64,000 nt of DNA from Plotosus lineatus (lineage: Eukaryota > Chordata > Actinopteri > Siluriformes > Plotosidae). Positions 1-11,203 of the stretch are shown one piece after another. Made by a program: the position numbers and the translations under genes. The DNA lies in NCBI GenBank assembly GCA_024760905.1, contig CM045733.1, positions 37,473,501 to 37,537,500 on the forward strand, read 5' to 3'. The notes beneath the pieces were generated by a model. The model searched no databases. It had not been told where the DNA came from and was given only the letters and a program-made list of their open reading frames with translations. How positions within the stretch are numbered: the stretch's first letter is position 1; each line of letters starts with the position of its first letter.

Positions 1-207
1 CAGCTGTAGCAGTGAAATCTTCATCGAGACAAAATAGTGATGTATTGTTAAAAACCCATTCGTAATATCTAAAAACATGTAAAAAAAAAAAAAAAAAAAA
101 AGGTTCGATCAGAGCAGAACCCTGTACCACTACCAGCTCATGTTTTTCAGAAAGCATAAAATAAATTAAAAATAAATCATTTTGTAAAAAAGGATATGAT
201 ACGGAGA

Positions 208-1926
208 CAGTGGTACCTCAATTTACGAAATTAATCTGTGCCGGAAATGGTTTCGGAACCTGAATTTTTCGTAAATTGAACAGCATTTTCCATGTAAAAT
301 GTGTGATTCATTCCAAGGCTCCCAATACTACCCCCCTAAACCCTTTAAAAATTATAAAAGCACACCATTTAAGGCCTCCTTCTGCTTCAATAGCGTATCC
401 ATGGTCGACGGGTTTGGCCATACAGGAGGCACTCAATATTCGCGGGGGTTTGGTTCTGGCCCCTCCCGTGAATGAAATAATCCACGAGTTCTGTACCCGG
501 AAGTAAAACCCCATGTATCACGTTACATACGGGAATCAGCAGCCGGAAGTAAAATACTATATCTATTACATGCCCTAAAATATGCTTCTTGAACACATTC
601 TGTAGACAGTCTTACTCATTAGGCATGAGATGACTGAATTCAGGTATTAACTGCATTAAGTCCGAGCAGAACTGCCACACCCCTCAGCCGAAGCGAGCAC
701 AAAACAGAGTTTGAGTGTGAGAGAGTTAGAGAGCATTACAAACCAAAGAAGCAGTAATGTAATGTGAGTTAATGTGTTCCTCTGGCACAGAGGTGAGTGT
801 GCTTTTGTTTATTGGGAGTACATGAGAATAGTGAATTCGGGTGTGAGCCACGGAGCAGCTCAGCCACGCCCCTCAGCCGAAGCTGAGAGGAAACAGTTAG
901 TTAGAGGCACAGAGCCAAAATCAAAGTCCCCAAAAACACAGACCATAACAAAAAGGACATAAAAGACCAAGAAATGTAATAAATTGGATAAACAAAACAA
1001 AATGAGAAACATGCTACACCACAGTAAATAAAATATAACACACAAACATTACCTTCGGTCATGTACTGGAATAATAATTGAAAAAGACTTTTCTATAGTT
1101 CTATAGATAGTGGAGTGTTTTACAACAGTTCAGAGGATTATTCTTCTTCAGGCACTTCACAGGAAACTTATTTCTTCAGAAGAGACATCCAACGTCATTA
1201 CCTTTTTCTGGTGCTTAGCAGGCGTTTGAGTGACATCATAGAACTTAACTGGTAATTAAAACACACTAAAAAAAAGGCTCATTGACAATTTGTGTGCGAA
1301 TGAGGAAAAGGGGCGTTACATCATCTCAACCAATCAGCAGGAAGGAGGACAGCCATTGGCTGAAATTGAATGACGTGTCAGTTGCTTAGCAGTCCACAAA
1401 TATTCAAACCGTGAGTGTAAAACTGAATAGTCAAGGGCCTACTGTATTCCATTGCGATATCACTTATCTGCATGCCACGAGCCCGCTTCTTTTCACTAGC
1501 ACTGGGAATCACACACGCGTATGCATGTGTGTGTGTGTTGACAATGTCTTCTTAGCAGAGTTATAATCTTACAAATGTTTATGCAAGGTTAAAAGCCTGA
1601 GCCAAAAAATAAAGTTGCAATGAGCACACTCGAAAAACTCATGAAACAACAGTAACTCTGTCCTTTACACGAAAAGCATTATGGGTGCGCCATAATATCC
1701 AATGGGAGGGAGCTGCATCATCCCTCCTAGCCAATGGGAGGCCAGCGGGGCGGGATGTTAGGAGATGTAGTCAATGGGAGAGCAACTTGTGCATTGTTTG
1801 AATTTTTGAGATGGTGCTTTTGTAAAGTGAATTTGTTTTGTATCCAGAGACAAAAATTTTCGGAAAATGTTTCTCGTAATCTGGATTTTTCGTTTGCTGG
1901 GGCTTTCCTAAGTTGAGGTTCCACTG
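208..1926. mobile_element. pogo/Tigger-like DNA transposon, non-autonomous, outer element
   Basis: The ends form inverted repeats: the left end reads CAGTGGTACCTCAATTTACG and the right end is its near-complement, closing with GAGGTTCCACTG. A TA follows the right end, but the left flank is not TA. Inside, 250-360 (palindromic TTTTCGTAAATTG stretch, then a region beginning TCCAAGGCTCCC) and 1700-1920 match parts of elements at 27.5, 32.7 and 49.7 kb, so this is a dispersed family. No transposase reading frame is visible, so it is probably a MITE or an internally deleted copy. It was enlarged by the element at 423-1444. Confidence 0.7.
423..1444. mobile_element. TA-flanked MITE nested in the outer element
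   Basis: The left end reads CAGGAGGCACTCAATATTCG and the right end, reverse-complemented, reads CAGTAGGCCCTTGACTATTC. Both sides are bordered by TA (421-422 and 1445-1446), as expected for the Tc1/mariner/pogo superfamily. The 5' part matches 2409-2610 and the 3' part matches 34823-35045 and 51043-51130. No coding capacity is seen. Confidence 0.7.
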
Positions 1927-2124
1927 TACAATTTCAAAAGAGCACAATTGTGACACTGTACGGCAAAATCATGGATCAGGGTCAAAATTCAAAAAAATGC
2001 CTTGAAGATTGTATTTGAATAAACCAAAAAAAAGACTTAAATTAGCGTTACTAATTTTTGAGATACAGTATTAAAAAAAAAAAAAAAAAAAGGTAAGGTA
2101 AAGTCTGTTGGGTTTTTTCACTTG

Positions 2125-2400
2125 AGCTGAGTGGCTCATCAGGCCGGTGCTGATCCCCAGTTTCCGTACCGTGAAGCGACCAGGAGTTCAACTCCTCCTG
2201 GATGGGACGCTCGTCCATCGCAGGTTACCTGCCCAGTATATTTTTATTGGTACCCATTTATACTGCTGGGTGAACAGAGGCACACATGTGGTTGAGACTT
2301 TGCCCAAGGGTCTTAGCACAGTGAGGGTCTCAGTGGGATTCGAACTCACAACCTCCCGATCATGAGCGCAGCACCCGAGCCACTACACCACCGGCCCCAC
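2125..2400 (-). mobile_element. tRNA-derived SINE, family 'B'
   Basis: Read on the minus strand it starts GTGGGGCCGGTGGTGTAGTG, with a pol III A-box-like start, and contains the B-box-like GAGTTCGAATCCC about 50 bases in. A second, more diverged copy lies at 17455-17720. The tRNA-like head is not a functional tRNA because it does not fold into a full cloverleaf by eye. Confidence 0.75.
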
Positions 2401-2408
2401 TTGAAATA

Positions 2409-2610
2409 CAGTAGGCCCCGTTATTGGCGGGGTTTGGTTCTGACCCCTCTCGCGAATCAAGATAATCTGCGAGTTCTGTACCCGGAAGTCAAACCCTATG
2501 TATCATATTACGTGTGCAAATGGTCAACCAGAAGTAAAATCCTATGTATCTCTTACATGCACTAAAATATGCTTCTTTAACACATTCGATAGACAGTCTT
2601 AATCATTACT
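2409..2610 (+). repeat. 5' end of the CAGTAGGCC MITE family
   Basis: It begins CAGTAGGCCCCGTTATTGG directly after a TA and matches the 5' part of the element at 423-1444 (shared stretches around TTTGGTTCTG, GTACCCGGAAGT and ATATGCTTCTT). The 3' end is missing. Confidence 0.65.
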
Positions 2611-2698
2611 ACACTTTGCTACATTAATACTGTATTAATGAGTATATATAGTAATATATAGGGATCTGTATTACTGTATTACTATATACAGTAATATA

Positions 2699-2960
2699 TA
2701 GGGATCCCTCGATACTTCGCACTTGAATTAATACGCTTCAGTGCATCGCGTGTTTTTTTTTTTTAAATATTCATCGAATTAAAGAATAAGGAAATTAAGC
2801 CATAGGTGTAAAAGTTAAGGAAAATGTCACAAAAACAAGGCCAATTATGCAAAAGAAAGAAAAAAAAAATCCGAAACCAACACAAAAAAAAAAAACAACA
2901 ACCCAAAATCTCCCATCAAAACTGGATACATTGTTGCATCTATGTGCTGTCTGCGCAGCC
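2699..2960 (+). repeat. GGGATCCCT-family MITE, copy 1 (partial)
   Basis: It starts GGGATCCCTCGATACTTCGC and runs through a poly-T tract, AAATATTCATCGAATTAAAG and CCAATTATGCAAAAG. The same order of blocks occurs at 31098, 47534 and 56602. Only the complete copy at 47534-47913 shows both inverted ends. Confidence 0.7.
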
Positions 2961-3231
2961 ATCATGCGCAGGTGATCAAATGTACATAAAACTATTAAGA
3001 ATGTTTTTAAATATGTACACAGTCATTCTATATTGCCCCTCCAACAGTCATAACCTAATAGGAAGACATTTATTTACTACAGCCTCATTTAGTTTATTAT
3101 ATCACTGTTGATGCTAAATTTAGCTTTCATAATATGCTGCTGAAACTATAGGCTACATCAGGGGTCAGGAACTTTGACCAAGAGAGCCAAAAAAAGAGGA
3201 CATTTTAAAATCTAATCCTCTGAGAGCCATA

Positions 3232-3717
3232 TCATCATCTTCATCTGTTCCCTTCAGGGGTCACCACAGTGAATGATCTGCCTCCATCTCACCCTATCCT
3301 CTGTATCTTCTACTCTTACTCCAACTACCTTCATGTTCTCCTTCACCACATCCATAAATCTTCTCTTTGGTCTTCCTCTCGGCCTTCTGCCTGGTAGTTC
3401 CAACCTCAGCATCCTACCATCAATATATTCACTATCCCTCCTCTGTACATGTCCAAACCATCTCAATCTTGCCTCTCTGACTTTGTCTCCAAAACCTCTT
3501 ACATGTGCTGTCCCTCTGAAGTTCTCATTCCTGATCGTATCCATCCTCGTTACTCCCAAAAAGAACCTCAACATTTTCATCTCTGCTACCTCCAGCTCTG
3601 CCTCCTGTCTTTTCCCCAGGGCCACCGTTTCTAAACCATACAACATCGCTGGCCTCAACACTGTCTTGTACACTTTTCCTTTCATTCTTGCTGATACCGT
3701 CCTATCACACCGGCTCT
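3232..3717 (-). mobile_element. RTE-clade LINE, 3' fragment
   Basis: The minus strand encodes the C-terminal 143 residues of the LINE polyprotein. Recognisable blocks are [17 protein letters not shown], the [16 protein letters not shown] signature and a [14 protein letters not shown] tail, ending CGDP and stop. It is nearly collinear with the long copy at 40456-43560. The 3' end abuts an ATC/TTC-rich run (3229-3246), in line with the microsatellite tails of RTE elements. It is 5'-truncated, as is usual for target-primed insertion. Confidence 0.85.
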
Positions 3718-3879
3718 GAGAGCCTACTATTTATTTTTATATTATATATATATATATATATATATTAATACTGAATACAACTAAACTGAAAAAGAAGACT
3801 CTGAATTTATGTTAAATGACATCATAACCAAGTTATTTATTTAAGAAGAAAAGTACTTTTTACTATTAATGCGACTTCT

Positions 3880-4253
3880 GGTGCTGCATGGTTTTGCTGA
3901 TGGCTTTGTAGTCTGGTTAATACGTGGTGTGGTTCAGCTTCATGCAGGCGTTTCGGCTGCCATCTGTTAAATGTGACTGCAGGTTCGTCTTGATGTTTTT
4001 CAGGTGAGAAGGACTGCTTGCATGCATAAGGAGAGCCAAACATGGTCAATACGATAGGATTACACGCTGCAGTGTCTGTGGCAGGAAGCACATCCCAAGT
4101 TTTGGCAATCAGCTGATCTGTGGATTGTCTGTCCATTTGTGTTTGCTTGCCAGCTGTGCTTGGCTTCGTGCAAATGAGCTGATCAAAAACGAGGAAATTT
4201 ACCTCTTTATTCAAAAACACCACGCGCAGTCTGTGGCTGTTGTTATAATTCAA
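3880..4253 (-). pseudogene. hAT transposase C-terminal dimerisation-domain remnant
   Basis: The minus-strand frame contains LTMFGSPYACKQSFS, which fits the conserved hAT C-terminal block (FGSxYxCEQxFS in the family). After a frameshift, a second frame continues with HLTDGSRNACMKL and KAISKTMQHQKSH, which fit the next part of the same domain. The catalytic RNase H-like core is absent. This places the host element in the Charlie/ZBED-like branch of hAT; the assignment rests on motif memory. Confidence 0.65.
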
Positions 4254-4659
4254 TAAAATTAGAGTTTCAAGGTATCGGACCCGCCTGCATACTGGCGTAC
4301 AGAAAGGATTGGCTCTCCGCTGTGGGCCACAGTGACATGTGGCATTGAAAATAGACGTATAGATTTAAATGCGCGAGATTTATTCATGTGTGTTTGTTTT
4401 ATTTGATGGCTTTTTTTTGTATTTTTATTGAAACAGTGAAATTATGTATTCTTTATTCTGTTAAGAAAGGCCACCTGAGTTATCTGAGAGCCAGATACAG
4501 TGATCAAAAGAGCCACATCTGGCTTGCAAGCCATAGGTTCCCAACCCCTGGGCTACATGGTTATAATACTTATAGCAACACAGCCTATAGGATAGATAAA
4601 ATGCATTTCTGCATTGGTCATTTTACCAGGAAAACTGCTCTAAGCCTGATTTAGTAACT

Positions 4660-5789
4660 AAGTTGATTTACTTCTGTGTTTTGGATCATTGTCTTGTTGC
4701 AGCATCCATCCTCTTTTTAGCTTCAACTGTCTGACAGACAGCCTCAGGTTTTCCTGCAAAACATCCTGATGAACTTTTGAATTCATTTTTCCATTAATGA
4801 TTGCAAGTTGTCCAGGCCCCGAGGCAGCAAAACAGCCCCAAACCATGATGCACCCTCTACCATGCTTCACGGTGGGGATGAGGTGTTGATGTTGGTGAGC
4901 TGTTCCATTTTTCCTCCACACATGATGGTGTGGGTTCCTCCCAAACAATTCAACTTTGGTTTCATCAGTCCACAAAATATTTTGCCAAAACTTCTGTGGG
5001 AGTGTCCAAGTGCCTTTTTGCGGACATTAAACGAGCAACAATGTTTTTTTAGACAGCAGTGGCTTCCTCCTTGGAATCCTCCCATGAACACCATTCTTGG
5101 CCATTGTTTTACATATAGTTGATGTGTGCACAGAGATATTGGACTGTGCCAGTGATTTCTGTAAGTCTTTAGCAGACACTCTAGGGTTTTTTTGTTTTTA
5201 CCTCTCTAAGTATTCTGCGCTGAACTCTTGGCGTCATCTTTGGTGGATGGCCACTCCTTGGGGGAGAAGCAACAGTGCCAAACTCGCTCCAGTTGTAGAC
5301 AACTTCTCTGACTGTCGATTGATGAACAGCCAGACTTTTAGAGATGATTTTGTATCCTTGCCCAGCTTTATACAAATCAACAATTCTTGATCGCAGGTCT
5401 TCAGACAGCTCTTTTGAGCGAGCCATGGTGCACATCAGACAATTCTTACCAGGTGTGTGTGTTTTATAGTGGGCAAGGCAGCTTTAAGCCACTCATCAGT
5501 GATTGGGCACATGCCTGACTTAAATTGTTTGGTAAAAATGGGTTTCAATTGCTCTTTAAGTCTCCTTAGGCAGAGGGTTCGGTTACTTATTCCTCCCCCT
5601 TCTGTCATTGTTTGCATGCTATCCTCATTAAAATATGAAAACCTATAAATGTTTGGGTGGTTTTAGTTAAAGCGGACACTGTTTTTTCATCTGTGTGATT
5701 TTGACAAAGATCAGATCACATTTGATGGTGATTTTATGCAGAAATGTGAGAAATTCCAAAAGGTTCAGATACTTTTTAATACCACTGTG
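4660..5789 (-). mobile_element. Tc1-like transposon, 5' two thirds (family 'a')
   Basis: The transposase starts at about 5425 on the minus strand (MARSKELSEDLRSRIVDLYK), a Tc1-type paired helix-turn-helix domain. The first catalytic aspartate is in WTDETKVELFG and the second in LQQDNDPKHRS. The frame is broken between the HTH and the core, and the element stops at about 4660, before the block that would hold the catalytic glutamate. The right TIR, ending near 5789, contains AAAAGGTTCAGATACTTTTT. A second copy of the same end is at 35523-36060. Confidence 0.8.
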
Positions 5790-5822
5790 TGTATATGTAT
5801 GTCTCTCTCTCTCGCTCTCTAT

Positions 5823-5866
<44 letters not shown>

Positions 5867-6584
5867 CTGAGATTAATTTTAAATACATGTATACAGTCCT
5901 ACATGTTTGGGTGTGGCTATTTGATAGAAAAAAAATCATAATGTCTAAATAAATGCCATTATGACAAATTCGTTACAGGATTTGTCAACATTATTTAGTG
6001 TATTCCTTCAGAGAAGAACAGTCCCTTACATGTTTTTAAACTTTTGCCATCCATTCTTTTTCATAACTGGTTCTCTCCTTTAATATGACTGGCTAGGCAG
6101 CTAACCAGCTGCTCCACGAAGCAGCCAGCCGATTTCATTGCATTGCTGTATCTCAGGTCTACCACTAAAAGGCAAGGAACATGAATAATTTCTTCATATC
6201 AAAGAATAAGAAGAAACTCAAAAAATAAAAGTGATTCAGCAAGTGTGTATAGTACATTGTTTTTAATATTTTCTCATTTTAAATATGTGCATCATTCGTG
6301 TTTACCATATTTGATTTTCAAATAGAACCAAAGTTAGTGGAACTCTGAGATTTGTTTCACAATATTAGTGCTCAGAGAATTTTAAGTTTTTCAGAGAGCC
6401 GTTGTCCCTTACACTATATGGTGATGAAAGACGAGTCAAGTCAGGAGTACAGTGACATGGAATGATGGTGAAATCAAAATTTTCAATTTGAAAAATGGAG
6501 TGTTTTTCTAAAATTTATCCGATAAATATTTCAAATTGTGTGATGCATAAAATTTTGTATCAGGTTATTGTGACAGGTCACTTA
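5790..6584. other. no recognised gene; AT-rich with (TA)n
   Basis: CT-rich and (TA)n runs sit at 5803-5858. The remainder shows no splice-bounded reading frame, RNA gene or repeat family that I can name. Confidence 0.4.
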
Positions 6585-7400
6585 AACTATGGAAATCCCT
6601 GATGGAGAAGATGACACAAAAGGTCATTGCTCAAGAAGCTGACTGTATGCAAGCACATTAATGGAAAGTTGAATGGAAGGAAAAAATGTAATAGAAAAAA
6701 GTGCACAAGCATCAGAGACATCCACAGCCCTGTGAGGATTGTGAAACAGAACCCATTTAAGAATTTGGGGGAGATTCACAAGTCAAAGACCGCTTCTGGT
6801 GCTTCAAGCCACTCTTGAACTAGAAACAAATGTCAGTGGTATCTGACCTGGACGAAGGACAAAATTAACTGGACTATTGCTCAGTGGTCTGAATGTCTTT
6901 TTTCAGATGAAGTTTGGCATTTCTTTTGGAAATCAAAGTCGCACAGAAACCAAGCTGCTTGAGGTCCAGTGTAAACTTGCCTGAGTCAGTGGTGGTTTGG
7001 GGAGCCATGTCATATGCTGGTGTTGGTCCACAGTGTTTTCTCAGGTTCAAGGTCAGCACAGCCATCTAGAAAAACGTTTTAGAGCACCTTATGCTTCCCT
7101 TTGCTAACCAGCTTTATGGAGATGCTCAATTCATTTCATGGCACACACTGCCAACAGTCCCAATTCCTCATTGACGCACCATTTTGTCTCTGTAATTGAT
7201 TACTTCGGGTGAGTTTGCTGGACAAACACCATAAATAATCTATGGGGTATTGTGAAAAGGAAGAAGCAGTGAGACACCAGACCCAACAATATAGGCATGC
7301 CGAAGGCCACTAAAAGAGCAACTTGGGCTTCCATAACATCAGCAATGCAATAGATCCCCGTGCCATGTCAGATTGTTGCAAAGGGAGACCCAACCAAGTA
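6585..7400 (+). pseudogene. decayed Tc1/mariner transposase
   Basis: Short blocks in all three plus frames follow the order of the better preserved transposase at 28.3-29.9 kb: the FSDE block, then a VVWG-like block (GTCAGTGGTGGTTTGGGGAG), an LMLPFANQLYGDAQ-like block and finally an AKGDPTKY-like C-terminus near 7380-7402. Many stops and frameshifts make it non-functional. It appears to be a distant, older member of the family at 28311-29871. Confidence 0.6.
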
Positions 7401-7544
7401 TAAAGTGCTACACATGGGGTTTTTTGGTTTGTTTTTAAATTGGTTTGAAATAATATTCTAATTTTCAGAGATACTGGATTTTGTCTGTCAATTATAATCA
7501 AAATGAAAAGGATGATATTCTAATCTATTGAGATGCACGCACAA

Positions 7545-8110
7545 AGAGCCCTTCATAATTATTGGCACCCCGATTGAGATGTGTTGTTTAGTGTCTAATA
7601 AATTCTCTCTCTTTTTTTTTTTTCCCCCCCCTCCAAATAATGTAAGCCAACAACGGAAGGGAAAGAGAAGAGGAAAATCCAATGTTTATTTAAAGTGAAT
7701 TTATTCAGTGGGAGTGGGGGTAAATCCCACATGTACAAATAATTCTTTTACGTCAAATCATGTGTGCCACAAGCATTAGCACACTCCTGATCTTAATACG
7801 TTATACAACTTCCTTTTTGCCAATAAAACATCACCTAATCTTCTCTTATCATGTTTCACAAGATGGCAGACTACAAAAAGAGGGATCTTGGACCGTTTAT
7901 CTTTGCACAATCTCACAATCATCCAGCAACCTGGGTCCTCTCCTCTGTGCTTTCAGCTCACTCTCAGGTTTTCAATGGGGTTGAGGTCTGGGGCTGAGAT
8001 GGCCATGGGAGGAGCTTGATTCTGTGTCTGGTGAACCGTTTCTGTGCAGACTGGCCACATGTTTCATTTCATGCTTTTTTTCTGAACTTCTGTTTGACCA
8101 AATTATTCTC
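7545..8110 (-). mobile_element. Tc1-like relic (3' end and TIR)
   Basis: The end reads CCCTTCATAATTATTGGCAC, which I recognise as a Tc1-type TIR of fish. On the minus strand near 7965-8010 the text encodes a degenerate PWPSQPQTS, matching the [10 protein letters not shown] block of Tc1 transposases that precedes the catalytic glutamate. The rest of the transposase is missing. Confidence 0.5.
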
Positions 8111-9205
8111 ATAATTCCCAGTCGAACAGAACTTCAGAAAAAGTCATGGCTGATGACGCGTTCAGGGGAAGTATCACGTATAAACAAGTACAGGTTGAGT
8201 GGAGAACACTGACTCAACATTGCAGTAAACAATACCTAAATGGAATAAAGTGCTGGAGAACTAGAACATTTTTTTCCCCCACTCTCGGGCTCTCATGCAG
8301 ATGGAACAGAGAATCAAATAATTTAAACTCCCTTTGTCGGAAAAGGGCAGCCAAACCAATATGAATGACAAACATCAAATTCACGCTGAATATACAGTGA
8401 GGATGGGAAAACCGGACAAGCAATTGGGGGACAGAGTGTACAATACGGACTGATAGGCCATCAACATTTGATAATATACATTAATTATTCCCCAAACACA
8501 CATTCACTGACCTTTCAGTGGCACCAACTGGCATATAATGTCACTGCATGCATCTATCTTTCCTTTCTTCTTTACACTTCGGAGTCTTTACTTTTTCCCC
8601 CTTTAGCTGCAAAACCAGTACGAGAGCTTTTCAATTTGCCTGATCTTAGTTTTTTCTTCTTCCTTTGGCTATGAAGGTTTCCCATTTCTTTAAGCTGCCT
8701 TACATTCGCTCTTTCTTTTCCTCTCGAAATGTAAAATCTTCGAACACACGCATACTCTGTCTAACCTCAAGACCACATTGAACCTCTAATAATCTAATAA
8801 GTGGCTTGTTAAGATTAATAACTCTACTACAACTGAGGGCACACACCTTTCGAATAACCTTCTGTTTGTTGTGAAAAGCAGCTTGAGAAGCAAGTACACC
8901 GACACTGGAACGACCAAGGGATCAAATATATTTTTATAATACATGTGCGAGGCATGTTGCACGTCGGAAGTATGTAATTTTTTTTCTTTTAAAAAAATTA
9001 AATAAAATAGTTGACAGTAATCCTGCCAGCTTAATTTGAAAGACATGAAAAGTAGACGAAATTCAACTTTGCTGGCAAGGGAAGGCAACATTTTTTTGAC
9101 TCTGACGTTTTTGGGAGGGTCAGCCGGAACCAAAAACATTTTTGTTCGACCTAAGGGTTGTGACTTTTCATAACAGCCACTAAAGCTCAGTGCTAAAAAG
9201 ACAAT
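8111..9205. other. no recognised gene
   Basis: No family could be assigned. A 62-codon lysine-rich minus frame (8572-8760) was considered as an exon and set aside because it lacks a clear acceptor/donor pair. Confidence 0.35.
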
Positions 9206-10245
9206 TGTGAGCCCACTCCACCGAAAGTAGGCTCTTGGGTCCTAAAATGAAAAATGAGCTTTTTACACAGTCAGAGGCCCAAATCTGCAAAATGCAGCAA
9301 AAAGTTTGTCAATACCTTGAAAACTGACCGAGCTATGCCAGTTCTTGTGTCAGCATTCTACTAAAATTTTCAAAAGACGTTAGTCCTTAGCAACCAAACA
9401 TTTTTATGCACTTCAGCCATATAAACCTTTAGAAAACATGTCTAGGAAGAGTTTTAGGAAGAGATGAAAGAAATCATCCTCATTTTAATCGGAGGCATTT
9501 TTTAAACACATCAGTCACCGTGGTAAGCCCCAAAAATTAACAGAAAAAAACCGACTATTTTATTTATTTTTTTCTGTTTACTCCAATAAGATCAGTATGT
9601 ATCTTTTTGACCATTATGTAAAGGTTCAAATGCCTCCAAATGATACTGATTGAAAAAAAACTGTCAGGTTCAAACAATCACACTGAAATTAAGAAAACAC
9701 ACACACACATATATATACACATATATATATACACACACATATTACATATACATATATAAGATAACCATATAACAAAACTCTCTGATCTCTTTATACAAGT
9801 AAGCTTCATCAACTCTGCCCTCAGCATTATCATCTTCATCTATATCCTGCTCAGCAGATAAGATCACATCTTCACAAACGCCACTAATCACACTTTTATT
9901 AACAGATGCTTTGTCATCAACATCAAAATCTTCATCAACACAGCTGGAATCATCATCAGTTTGTTTATATGTAAAAGCTATGAAACATTTACGTATTTTT
10001 CAGGTCTTGACCGATTTTCATACAAAACTACACAACCCACGATCCAGCATGTCCAGACAAGATTACACACAAATCAAATGATCAAAAAAATTCCATAATC
10101 GAATTCTGCATGCAGAGAAAAGTACCAATACTCATACAATACTCATTAAGTTGCTAAAGTACATAATACTGAGCATATGGGATTTTCTTTGACTGAATTG
10201 CAATGGAATCATGTCTTTCTTCATATTCCAGCGGACCTGAGGTAT

Positions 10246-10287
<42 letters not shown>

Positions 10288-10966
10288 CTAAGCAGTGGGC
10301 GATTTGTGCATCTATCGCACCATTTGCACTCATTTGACATCACAGATGACATTTCTCTCTCCTTTTCCAGAAATTGTGTATTCACGATCTTACTTACTGT
10401 TATTGAAGAGAAAGTCGGAGATAAGTTCCACATGCTGTATACTAGAGTCAGGAAGTAAAATGTGTGACGGGCACTGAGCATGTGCAATGTGAGCATGTGA
10501 CTGAGTTCACCAATCAGGGTGCTCATTTAAGATCTTCCTGAGCAACTTGCCCGCATTGTTTACGTGCATATTGTCTTTATAATCTTTATTTTATTCACTA
10601 AAATGGCATTTTAATATTAAAAAAGTATCCAAAATGGAGATACAACTTCACGACCGTTCTTCTGGTGTGTGGATTATAGTGTCTTGTACTGAACTCGGTG
10701 AATAATTGCAAAGAAAACCGCTAAGTTTGCTACTGTTTTTATCCAGTTTTATGAGGGTACTCGTCAGAAAAGTGGAAATAAAGGGCATTTTTAGTGAGTT
10801 TTAGTCAATTTCACTTCAGCAAGTGATAGTTGAATACTTGTTTTAATGGTTTATGCAAAAGTCCGAATTTTGATTAAAAAAAAAAAAAAAAAAGCTTTAC
10901 TTTTTTGGCCATTTTCTCGAAAGTAGTCCATACGACAAGCGCCTACATTTTGTGGAGCGCCTCACA
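9206..10966. mobile_element. TIR DNA element 'A' (unassigned superfamily)
   Basis: The left end reads TGTGAGCCCACTCCACCGAA followed by AGTAGGC; the reverse complement of the right end reads TGTGAGGCGCTCCACAAAAT followed by GTAGGCGC. The whole unit is repeated as element B at 43691-46795. On the minus strand around 9790-9980 there is an acidic stretch (TDDDSSCVDEDFDVDD and DVILSAEQDIDEDDNAE) that could be a transposase N-terminal remnant; stops lie upstream. An (AC)n run sits at 10246-10284. No clear target duplication is visible. Confidence 0.7.
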
Positions 10967-11203
10967 ATTGTGCGCACTGAAGTTAATCATTTTTAACACA
11001 AGTAAAAACACCACACAGAATGTGCGATGCATCCAAGGCCAGGAGCCATCACATAAACTTTGAAAACACCACACCCAGTCAGTATATTTACTATAACAGA
11101 TTTTAGAGATGAGCAGAGTGGGCTAACTGGTAAAACCATACTGCTTCAAAGAAGTTTCAGATTCCAGACGAGTCACAAAAATGTTACAATATAATACTAC
11201 AAC

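Larger units (their letters stand above)
3159..4550. mobile_element. hAT transposon with exact 8-bp target duplication
   Basis: The ends are CAGGGGTCAGGAACTTTGAC and, at the right, GGTTCCCAACCCCTG (inverted). Both flanks carry the identical 8-mer GGCTACAT (3151-3158 and 4551-4558), the signature target duplication of hAT elements. A decayed hAT transposase C-terminus lies inside at 3880-4253, and an RTE LINE 3' fragment has inserted at 3232-3717. The text AAGAGAGCCAAAAAAAGAG near the left end and AGAGCCACATCTGGC near the right end are typical of Charlie-like hAT repeats. Confidence 0.9.

Noticed and set aside
8572..8760. Lysine-rich 62-codon minus frame as a further exon of the unnamed gene
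   Set aside because: It is open on the right strand and basic, but has no convincing acceptor with a matching phase and no similarity to exons 1-2.
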